A stretch of 12,925 nt of DNA from Spirochaetaceae bacterium (GTDB lineage: Bacteria > Spirochaetota > Spirochaetia > Treponematales > Treponemataceae), in contig JAISTZ010000153.1 in assembly GCA_031272345.1 (NCBI GenBank), forward strand, positions 1-12,925, read 5' to 3'. Shown one piece after another: positions 5,191 through 11,747 of the stretch. The position numbers were made by a program, and so were the translations under genes. Numbering within the stretch: the first letter of the stretch is position 1; every line of letters starts with the position of its first letter. The notes under the pieces are model-generated. The model saw only the letters and a list, made by a program, of their open reading frames with translations, ran no database searches and was not told the DNA's origin.

Positions 5191-6979
5191 AGGCGCTCCT
5201 GAGGGCTTCCGGGGCGCTCCCCGCGGCGAGGAGCCCTTTGTAGAGCTTCCTCACCGTGCCGAAGCTGCTCGTGCCCCTGTGGACGGCCAGGGCCTCCCTG
5301 GCAAGGAGGGCCAGGTCCGGGGACGAAAGGAGGGAGAGGGTGTGTTTTATCCGGGGAATCAGGGGGGCCGCCATGCTGAGGGAGTCGATTCCAAGACCCG
5401 CCAGGAAGGCCGCCCCCTCGGGCGCTCCGGCCATTTCGCCGCACACGGAGACGGGAATCCCCGCGGCCAGGGCGTTTCCCGCGGTTATCTGAATCATCCT
5501 GAGGACCGTCAGGTGGTATTCGTCGTAGAGGGAGGACACGGCGGGGTTTTCCCGGTCGATCCCCAGGGAGTATTGGGTGAGGTCGTTGGTGCCCACGGAG
5601 AAAAAGTCACAGTGCCTGGCGAAGGCGTCCGAGGAGAGGGCCGCCGCCGGGGTCTCGACCATCATACCCACCGGGGTTTTGGGGTTGAAGGGGATGTTTT
5701 CGGCGGCGAGTTGTTTCTGCACGTTCCGAATCAACCGGCGCACCGCGGTCACCTCGGCCAGGCTCACCACCAGGGGGATCATGATGCGAAGGTTCCCGTG
5801 GACACTCGCCCGGTAGAGGGCCCGGAGCTGAATCTTGAAGAGCCCCGGACGGCGCAGGGTGAGCCTGATGGACCGCTCCCCCAGGAGGGGGTTTTCCTCG
5901 GGCGCGCCCGAGGGGGACTCCCCCAGGGACCCGACGAATTTGTCCCCCCCCGCGTCAAGGGTCCTTATGGTGACGGGCCTGCCTTGCATCACCTCCAGGA
6001 CCGTTTTGTACGCCTCGTACTGTTCGTCCTCATGGACGAGCTTGCCCCCCGGGGACCGGCCCCAGGCCCTTTCGTCCATGAAGAGGAACTCCGTGCGGAA
6101 GAGGCCGATTCCGTCGGCCCCCTCCTCCAGGGCCTCCAGGGCTTCTTCGCCCTTGCCGATGTTCGCCAGGAGGAAGATCCGCCTGCCGTCCCTGGTGACA
6201 CAGGGCTTGCTCCTGGAATCCCTGAACAGGGCGAGGAGCCGCTCGTCCCGCCGGCGCTGCTCCAGAAGCCCCGCCGCGGTCTGGGGGCCCGGTTCGACGT
6301 AGACCTTGCCCTCGGCCCCGTTCAGGATGACCTTGACCCCCGTGGGGATGACCCTGTGGGCATTGGGCACGGCGAACACCGCCGGAATGCCACAGGCCCT
6401 GGTCAGAATCGCCAGGTGTCCGCTCGCCCCCCCCTCCGCCAGGCAGAGTCCCCCGGGACGGCGCTTGAACAGGGCCGGCACGTCCGAGGGGCGCAGCTTT
6501 CTGGCAGCGACGATCGCGCCCTGGGGTATCCGGCCGAAGTCGAACTGCTCGTTCCCCAGGAGCTCCTGCATCACCCGGCCGAACACGTCGGTGATGTCGT
6601 CGGCCCGTTCCTCGAATACGGGATTATTCGACCCCCGCAGGATCCGGGTGGTGGCCCCCAGGTGGCGGTCCAGGGCGTACTCGATGTTCAGCCCGGACTG
6701 TTCAAAAAACACCCGCAGGCTGTCCCGGAAGACCGTGTCCTGGAGCATCATGCGGTGGCTCTCGAAGATCAGCCGCCCCTCGCCGGAGGTGCGCAGAAGC
6801 TCCGCCTCCAGGGCTTCCCCCACGGTTTTTACGGCCCCCAGGAAGCGCTCCCAGTCCTTTTCGGCCTCCCCGGGGCCCAGGGCGTATTTGGGGATGGTGT
6901 ATTCCGGCCTGTCCGGGATGACGAAGGCGTCCCCGGAGGCGATGCCGCCGAAGATCGGGATCCCTGTGATAATCCGCAT
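5180..6979 (-). CDS. ptsI: PTS Enzyme I (phosphoenolpyruvate-protein phosphotransferase)
   Basis: A 599-aa cytoplasmic enzyme that takes phosphate from phosphoenolpyruvate onto a histidine and passes it to HPr. The N-terminus GIPIFGGIASGDAFV is typical. The phosphohistidine site is GGASGHLAILTR with His188; most family members read GGxTSH here. The C-terminal PEP-binding barrel has GIGLFRTEFLFM (290-301), SVGTNDLTQY (461-470) and catalytic Cys513 in VCGEMAG. Length is slightly above the E. coli enzyme. The ATG at 6979 gives the standard N-terminus; an in-frame ATG at 7018 lies inside the -35 box of a strong promoter and is unlikely. No HPr or Enzyme II gene is in the window. Treponemes are known for incomplete phosphotransferase systems, so a regulatory role is plausible. 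It is the first gene of the leftward operon. Confidence 0.95.
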   Translation of the reverse strand: MRIITGIPIFGGIASGDAFVIPDRPEYTIPKYALGPGEAEKDWERFLGAVKTVGEALEAELLRTSGEGRLIFESHRMMLQDTVFRDSLRVFFEQSGLNIEYALDRHLGATTRILRGSNNPVFEERADDITDVFGRVMQELLGNEQFDFGRIPQGAIVAARKLRPSDVPALFKRRPGGLCLAEGGASGHLAILTRACGIPAVFAVPNAHRVIPTGVKVILNGAEGKVYVEPGPQTAAGLLEQRRRDERLLALFRDSRSKPCVTRDGRRIFLLANIGKGEEALEALEEGADGIGLFRTEFLFMDERAWGRSPGGKLVHEDEQYEAYKTVLEVMQGRPVTIRTLDAGGDKFVGSLGESPSGAPEENPLLGERSIRLTLRRPGLFKIQLRALYRASVHGNLRIMIPLVVSLAEVTAVRRLIRNVQKQLAAENIPFNPKTPVGMMVETPAAALSSDAFARHCDFFSVGTNDLTQYSLGIDRENPAVSSLYDEYHLTVLRMIQITAGNALAAGIPVSVCGEMAGAPEGAAFLAGLGIDSLSMAAPLIPRIKHTLSLLSSPDLALLAREALAVHRGTSSFGTVRKLYKGLLAAGSAPEALRSAYDL

Positions 6980-6989
6980 GGCGGTTTTC

Positions 6990-7018
6990 AGTATACCCGC
7001 GCCCAGGCGGGTTGTCAA
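6990..7018 (-). promoter_or_regulatory. ptsI operon promoter
   Basis: On the minus strand TTGACA (7018-7013) and TATACT (6995-6990) are separated by exactly 17 nt. The predicted start of transcription is near 6983, only about four bases before the ptsI ATG at 6979, and no Shine-Dalgarno lies between. The promoter should drive ptsI, der, the merR-like gene, the rsm22-like gene and the LysM gene. Confidence 0.75.
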
Positions 7019-7040
7019 ACTTGGGATAAGTTGTTATGAT
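7012..7040 (+). promoter_or_regulatory. GerMN gene promoter, sharing its -35 with the ptsI promoter
   Basis: On the plus strand TTGTCA (7012-7017) and TATGAT (7035-7040) are 17 nt apart, with an extended -10 TG at 7032-7033. The predicted transcription start is near 7047, one base before the ATG at 7048. The -35 hexamer overlaps that of the opposing ptsI promoter on five of six bases. Confidence 0.65.
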
Positions 7041-7047
7041 GAACAGA

Positions 7048-7821
7048 ATGGTCAAGAAAAGCAAAAAAAAGCGGACAGGAACGGCCCTGGCGGCTTTCGT
7101 CTGGATCCTGGGATTCCTCGTCATCGCCGGGGCGTTTTTTATCAAACGTGAAGACATCCTCACCACCCTAAAGACCACGGGTTTTTTCCAGAAAATCGGC
7201 GTCAAGGAGCCGGAAATCGTGTCCAAGCACGAAGCCAGGGACAATCCCCCCAGGGCGCCGGAGCCGGCCCCCGGAAAAGCCCCCCTCCCGGCGCAAGCTC
7301 CCCCGGCGGAGGCTCCCGGACCAGAGCCCGCGCCGGTCAAGGTCGCCCCGGTTCCGGGGGAAGCCGCGCCCCAGGCCCAGGATTCGGCCTTCCAGGGCAT
7401 AAAGCTCTGGTTTGTGGCGGTGGAAGGGGACGGGGGGATAATCCGGAAGGAGGTCTCCCGGCAGGTTCCCCGGACGGGCGCGCCCCTTACGGCGGCAATC
7501 CAGGCCCTGCTGGCGGGCCCCACCGCCGCCGACCGGGAGAAGGGCTGCATCACCCTTATCCCCGAGGGCGCAAGGCTGCTCTCCGCCTCGGTGAACGGCA
7601 CGGTGGCCACCCTCAACTTCAGCGACGAGTTCCAGTACAACAAGTACGGCGTTGAAGGGGCCAGCGGCAGCCTGATGCAGGTGGTGTATACGGCCGTCCA
7701 GTTTTCCACCGTGGACAGCGTCCAGTTCCTGATCGAGGGGGAACGGATCGAATACATCGGCAGCGAGGGTGTGTGGATAGGCTCCCCCAGGACCGCCGAG
7801 AGTTTCAGGCAGAATTTCTAG
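7048..7821 (+). CDS. Membrane-anchored GerMN-domain protein
   Basis: A 257-aa protein counted from the ATG at 7048. A lysine-rich N-terminus (MVKKSKKKR) precedes one membrane segment (about 13-32), giving an inner-membrane anchor with an outside C-terminal part. A proline/alanine-rich linker spans about 65-112. A GerMN domain follows at about 117-250, with KLWFVAVEGDGG, AAIQALLAGPT, IPEGARLLS and VNGTVATLNFS. GerMN domains are known from spore germination and other envelope proteins; their ligand is unclear. Starts at 7036 or 7039 are possible but fall inside the -10 box, so 7048 is preferred with a leaderless mRNA. The gene diverges from ptsI and is followed after 38 nt by tatT, possibly in one transcript. 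The specific role here is unknown. Confidence 0.8.
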   Translation: MVKKSKKKRTGTALAAFVWILGFLVIAGAFFIKREDILTTLKTTGFFQKIGVKEPEIVSKHEARDNPPRAPEPAPGKAPLPAQAPPAEAPGPEPAPVKVAPVPGEAAPQAQDSAFQGIKLWFVAVEGDGGIIRKEVSRQVPRTGAPLTAAIQALLAGPTAADREKGCITLIPEGARLLSASVNGTVATLNFSDEFQYNKYGVEGASGSLMQVVYTAVQFSTVDSVQFLIEGERIEYIGSEGVWIGSPRTAESFRQNF

Positions 7822-7832
7822 TCCCCCTGGGC

Positions 7833-7861
7833 TTGACGGGTCGTAAAAAAAACTTTACCAT
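7833..7861 (+). promoter_or_regulatory. Possible weak promoter before tatT
   Basis: TTGACG (7833-7838) and TACCAT (7856-7861) are 17 nt apart; the -10 matches only 4 of 6. If used, transcription would start near 7868, next to the second in-frame ATG of tatT at 7869. Read-through from the upstream GerMN gene is equally possible. Confidence 0.3.
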
Positions 7862-8852
7862 GTCTTTCATGTTGAGCGGAGTTCGTCGCGCCTTGTTGGC
7901 GCTTGCCTGCGGGACACTGTTTTTTTCCTGTTCCTCCACACAAAAAGCGGTTATGAATTCGGTTTCGGATATGCTCTCCGGGTACACCGCAAAGGGCGCC
8001 CCGGTCAAAAAGGGCAAACAGGCCGGGCCCGACCCGACCCTGGCTCTTACGGGGGAGACCGATGTGCAGCTTGTGGCCGATTTTTTCCCCACGGCCATTA
8101 AGCTCTACGAGGTGATCTATTTTCAGAATCCAACCCACGGGGGCATGGCGGTTATGACCGGTTCCCTCTATATTATGTATGCCAACGCCTTTATCCAGGC
8201 GGAGGCTGAACGGCTCCCGGTGTCAAAATTCGATGTCCAGGACGCCGCGTTCAGGCGGGCCAAGGGGTTCTACCTCCGGGGAAGGAACTATGTGCTGGAC
8301 GCCCTGGACCGCAAATACCCCGGTTTCAAGGCGAGCCTCCTGAGCGGGGATGAAGAAAAAACCGCGGGGGCGGTGGAAAAGCTCAAAAAGGACGACGTGA
8401 ACGCCGCCTACTGGCTCGGCGCGGGCTGGCTCGGGGCTCTGTCCCTGGACAAGGGGGATTCGGAGCTCCTCTCCACCGTGCAGGGGCCCGTGATGGTTCT
8501 GGAAAAAGCCGCGGCCCTGGACCCTTCGTACAACCACGGGGCCATCTGGGACCTCCTCCTCTCCTTTCATGGAGGGGGCGCGGCGGACTTCGGGGGGGAC
8601 CCCTCCAGGGCGGAGGAGTGTTTTCAGGCGAGCATCAATGCTTCCGGGGGAAAGCTGCCGGGGCCCTACATCGCCTGGGCGGAATCCGTGTGCGAGTCCC
8701 AAAACGATGCGGCCGGGTTTGAGGAAAACCTCAAGGCCGCCCTGGCGATCAACCCGGACGACATCCCCGAAGCGCGGCTTGCCACCACCATTGCCCAGCA
8801 GAAGGCCCGGTGGCTCCTCGAGAACAAGTCACTTTTCTTTATCGAATGGTAA
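7860..8852 (+). CDS. tatT: TRAP transporter T-component lipoprotein TatT
   Basis: A 330-aa lipoprotein of the TAtT family, described in Treponema pallidum (Tp0956) as a helical TPR-like protein associated with the TRAP binding protein. Residues 1-23 form a lipoprotein signal peptide ending in the relaxed lipobox LFFSC, with Cys24 as the lipidated residue. The mature part is almost all helical. It includes PTAIKLYEVIYFQNP (77-91), GSLYIMYANAFIQAEAE (101-117), WLGAGWLGALSLDKGD (185-200), EKAAALDPSYNHGAIWDLL (215-233) and a late TPR-like segment ending AALAINPDD (293-301). It is followed after 15 nt by tatP, which supports the assignment. The ATG at 7860 is chosen; ATG 7869 would also leave an intact signal peptide. 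The role in ligand handling is inferred from the T. pallidum system. Confidence 0.88.
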   Translation: MSFMLSGVRRALLALACGTLFFSCSSTQKAVMNSVSDMLSGYTAKGAPVKKGKQAGPDPTLALTGETDVQLVADFFPTAIKLYEVIYFQNPTHGGMAVMTGSLYIMYANAFIQAEAERLPVSKFDVQDAAFRRAKGFYLRGRNYVLDALDRKYPGFKASLLSGDEEKTAGAVEKLKKDDVNAAYWLGAGWLGALSLDKGDSELLSTVQGPVMVLEKAAALDPSYNHGAIWDLLLSFHGGGAADFGGDPSRAEECFQASINASGGKLPGPYIAWAESVCESQNDAAGFEENLKAALAINPDDIPEARLATTIAQQKARWLLENKSLFFIEW

Positions 8853-8855
8853 ACC

Positions 8856-8861
8856 AGGAGG
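8856..8861 (+). promoter_or_regulatory. Strong Shine-Dalgarno fixing a TTG start for tatP
   Basis: AGGAGG lies six bases before the TTG at 8868. It decides the unusual start codon, since no ATG precedes the signal peptide. It also contrasts with the promoter-proximal genes of the window, which have no such site. Confidence 0.85.
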
Positions 8862-8867
8862 AATAGG

Positions 8868-9920
8868 TTGAAAAAATTGTTTGTAACCCTGGGCGCGGTT
8901 GTTATGTTCTGCGCCCCCTTTGCTGCCGCCCAGAAAATCGTCTACAAGGTCGCCTCCGTAGCGCCCAAGCAGTCGCCCTGGGATGTGGAGCAGAAAAAGC
9001 TTGCCCAGGAGTGGGGCGAGATAACCGGCGGGGACGTGGGCATACAGTTCTATGACGCCGTTTCCCAGGGCGGGGAAGAGGGTATCCTCCAAAAAATCCG
9101 CGCCACCAGGCCCGGCCAAAAGCCCCCCCTGGACGGGGCGGTGTTCACCAATATCGGTATGCACATGCTGGCGCCGGAAACCCACATTATGACCTTCGTC
9201 ACCCCGTTTTTGTTCCGAAACCAGGACGAGGTGGACTATGTGCTGGAAAAATGCACCCCCATGTTCAACAGGGCCGTCAAGGACGCGGGGTATGTGATTC
9301 TGGGCTGGTTCAGCGTGGGCTGGATTTACTTTATGACAAAAAAAGAAGTGCGCACCCCGGAGGCCCTCAAGGAGGTCCGCCTGGCCCTGGGGGGAATCGG
9401 AGCCGACAGCATCACCTACACCTTCAAACAGGCGGGGTTTAAAACGGAAAACGTGCCCGCGGACAAGCTCCGCCAGAGCATACGGAGTCCCGGAGGCGTG
9501 GAGGGCGTATTCACCGTGCCCATGTACGGGTATGCGACCCAGTTTTACAAATCCCTCCCCTACATCATCGACGCGCCCATCTGTCCCATCTACTCGGCCT
9601 TTATCATTTCGGAAAAGGCCTGGAGTCAAACCCCCGACAGGTACAAGGAACGGCTGATCAAAGCGGCCCAGGAGGCGGAGCGGGGTTTCGTCCGGGTGCA
9701 GAAGGAGAACGACCGGGGGAATATCGACTTAATGGTCAAGCAGGGGTCAATCCTCGTCAAGCCGACTCCCGCGGAAATGGCCCATTGGGAAGCGGTTTTT
9801 ACGGCGGACATCAAGCGGGTAGCTGAATCCGGTGATTCCGTCATAGACGCGCAATTTTTGGGGGAGGTAAAAAAAATGCTGGAGGAATACCGCGCCGCCC
9901 ATCCGGGCGCGGGAAATTAG
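8868..9920 (+). CDS. tatP: TRAP transporter solute-binding protein TatP (DctP family)
   Basis: A 350-aa periplasmic binding protein that captures the substrate for the TRAP permease. Translation starts at TTG behind a perfect Shine-Dalgarno. Residues 1-21 are a signal peptide (MKKLFVTLGA through APFAAA) with a likely signal peptidase I site before Gln22. The Cys at 15 does not sit in a good lipobox, so unlike the T. pallidum protein this one is probably not lipidated. The DctP fold is recognisable in YKVASVAPKQSPWDVEQKK (26-44), FVTPFLFRNQDEV (110-122) and YKSLPYIIDA (227-236). In ordinary DctP proteins a conserved arginine binds the ligand carboxylate in an L-K-G-L-K-I-R stretch. Here the matching stretch reads LKEVRLALGG, with Ala173 at that place. 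The substrate may therefore not be a simple C4-dicarboxylate. It is unknown. Confidence 0.9.
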   Translation: MKKLFVTLGAVVMFCAPFAAAQKIVYKVASVAPKQSPWDVEQKKLAQEWGEITGGDVGIQFYDAVSQGGEEGILQKIRATRPGQKPPLDGAVFTNIGMHMLAPETHIMTFVTPFLFRNQDEVDYVLEKCTPMFNRAVKDAGYVILGWFSVGWIYFMTKKEVRTPEALKEVRLALGGIGADSITYTFKQAGFKTENVPADKLRQSIRSPGGVEGVFTVPMYGYATQFYKSLPYIIDAPICPIYSAFIISEKAWSQTPDRYKERLIKAAQEAERGFVRVQKENDRGNIDLMVKQGSILVKPTPAEMAHWEAVFTADIKRVAESGDSVIDAQFLGEVKKMLEEYRAAHPGAGN

Positions 9921-9923
9921 CCC

Positions 9924-11747
9924 ATGCGGAGTATAGCCAAAAAACTGACGGTCCTCCTGTGCGCCCTGATCTCCCTGCTTCCCCTGGTCTTTCTGCTGAT
10001 TCAGGACGGCCTTCACATCGCCGTATATGACGCCGACGCCATCAGGGCAAACCTGCTGTTCATTTTCGGCTGTATCTCCGCGTGTATCACCTGGGACAAG
10101 AACAAACACATCAGCCTGGCCTCCCTGACGGACAAGCTTCCCCAGGGGCTCCGGACGGCGGTCGCCATGGTGCGGGAATACGCGATCGCCGCCGTAGTGG
10201 TGGCGCTGTTTTTTGCCGCCTTTTCCCAGATGTTCTCCGCCTTTTCCCCCGGGACTACAGTCCTGGGCATACCCCTCCGGGCCGTGTTCGCCCTGCTTCC
10301 CGCTGCTTACCTGGTCATACTGGTCCTGCAATTCCTCGCTGCCTCCCGGAGGATTCCCCTGGTTCTGGGGTGGCTCACGGGCCTGATAATCGCCTCGGGC
10401 CCCATGGCCGGGGTAATCTATTCCCTCTTCGGCATTTTCCCCGAACCCCTGAGCGTCCTTTTTGAAAAATGGTGCGCCCTTTCCGGCGCGGGGACGGTCC
10501 CCCTCATCCTGATTTTTGTGTTCCTGGCCTTTTTGGGGGTGCCCCTGTTCGTGGTGCTCAGCGCCATAGGGTACATCGCCTTTTCCCAGGGGGGCGGCTA
10601 TGTGGAGGTGCTCTCCCTGGAATTTTACACCATCCTCATCGACAAGAGCATCTCCGCGATCCCCCTGTTTACGATAACCGGTTTCGTGCTTTCCAGGGGC
10701 AGCGCGGGACGGCGGCTGGTCGATGTGTTCCGGGCCCTCTTCGGCTGGTTCCGGGGGGGCACGGTGGTGGCGGCCATCGTGGTGGCAACCTTCTTCACCA
10801 CCTTCACGGGGGTTTCCGGGGTCACCATCCTGGCCCTGGGCTCCCTGCTCACCATCATCCTCACCGGTTCGGGCTATGCCAGGGACAAGGCCCACTCCCT
10901 CATCGCGGCCTCCGGGGCAATCGGCCTGCTCTTTCCCCCCAGCGTCGCCATCATCATGTACGGCACCACGAATTATTTTTCCGTGGATGTGTTCGACCTT
11001 TTTAAAGGCGCCGTCATTCCGGGGTGCCTCCTTGCCCTGGGCACCATTGCCCTGGGGTTCTTCTTCGACACGGCAAAGGTGCGGCCGCAATTTTCCCCAG
11101 GGACAGCCCTGGAAGCCCTCAAGCAGTCCGCCTTCGAGCTGCTCCTTCCCGTGTTTATCAGCCTGGGGTTCTTTTCCGGCTTTTTCGACCTGGCCCAGAG
11201 CGCGGCCTTTTCGGTGCTCTACGCGGTTGTCCTTGAGGTCTTCGTCAGGAAGGATTTTTCCTTAAAAGACCTCGGCGCCTGTATCCTCGAAAGCATCCCC
11301 GTCTCCGGGGGTATCCTGATGATTCTGGCCTCGGCCAGGGGGCTCTCGTATTTCATGCTCGACGCGAATATCCCGGAAATCCTCTCCGAGTGGGTGCGGA
11401 CCTTCGTCAGCTCCCGGATAGTCTTCCTGCTCCTGCTCAACGCCCTGCTCATCGTCGTGGGCTGCCTCATGGATATTTATTCGGCGATTCTGGTGGTGTC
11501 CCCCCTGATCATCCCCATCGCGGAATCCTTCGGCATCCAGCCGGTCCATGCGGGGGTGATTTTCCTTATGAATATGCAGCTCGGGTTCCTGACTCCCCCG
11601 GTGGGGATGGACCTCTTCATCGCCTCCTACACCTTCAACATTCCGGTCGGCAAGGTGATACAGGGCATAATCCCCTATTTGATCGTCCAGGCTTGCGTAC
11701 TCCTGCTCATAACCTATGTCCCATGGTTTTCAAGCGTCCTTTTGTAA
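9924..11747 (+). CDS. tatQM: Fused TRAP transporter permease DctQ-DctM (TatQM)
   Basis: A 607-aa inner-membrane protein joining the small and large permease subunits. Residues 1 to about 180 are the Q-like part, with about five hydrophobic helices (for example 8-27, 85-105 and 117-140). From about 185 on is the M part of the IT-superfamily ion-coupled transporter. Hallmarks in M are SGAIGLLFPPSVAIIMYG (330-347) and the C-terminal LGFLTPPVGMDLF (553-565), plus MDIYSAILVVSPLIIPI (516-532). Import is driven by an ion gradient and fed by TatP. The Q-M fusion matches the T. pallidum homologue. The start ATG at 9924 lies three bases after the tatP stop; only a weak purine-rich ribosome site precedes it. 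The end overlaps the next gene by 25 nt. Confidence 0.92.
   Translation: MRSIAKKLTVLLCALISLLPLVFLLIQDGLHIAVYDADAIRANLLFIFGCISACITWDKNKHISLASLTDKLPQGLRTAVAMVREYAIAAVVVALFFAAFSQMFSAFSPGTTVLGIPLRAVFALLPAAYLVILVLQFLAASRRIPLVLGWLTGLIIASGPMAGVIYSLFGIFPEPLSVLFEKWCALSGAGTVPLILIFVFLAFLGVPLFVVLSAIGYIAFSQGGGYVEVLSLEFYTILIDKSISAIPLFTITGFVLSRGSAGRRLVDVFRALFGWFRGGTVVAAIVVATFFTTFTGVSGVTILALGSLLTIILTGSGYARDKAHSLIAASGAIGLLFPPSVAIIMYGTTNYFSVDVFDLFKGAVIPGCLLALGTIALGFFFDTAKVRPQFSPGTALEALKQSAFELLLPVFISLGFFSGFFDLAQSAAFSVLYAVVLEVFVRKDFSLKDLGACILESIPVSGGILMILASARGLSYFMLDANIPEILSEWVRTFVSSRIVFLLLLNALLIVVGCLMDIYSAILVVSPLIIPIAESFGIQPVHAGVIFLMNMQLGFLTPPVGMDLFIASYTFNIPVGKVIQGIIPYLIVQACVLLLITYVPWFSSVLL

Noticed and set aside
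4853..7039. Very long plus-strand open frame (about 728 codons)
   Set aside because: It lies exactly antisense to der and ptsI, is rich in Gly, Pro and Arg with no domain pattern, and arises from GC-rich third positions.
7036..7041. ATG codons at 7036 and 7039 as starts of the GerMN gene
   Set aside because: They overlap the -10 box of the predicted promoter and have no Shine-Dalgarno; the ATG at 7048 gives a normal membrane-anchor N-terminus.
9747..11090. Minus-strand open frame (447 codons) across tatQM
   Set aside because: Antisense shadow of a hydrophobic membrane-protein gene; the product is Gly/Gln/Asp-rich without motifs.
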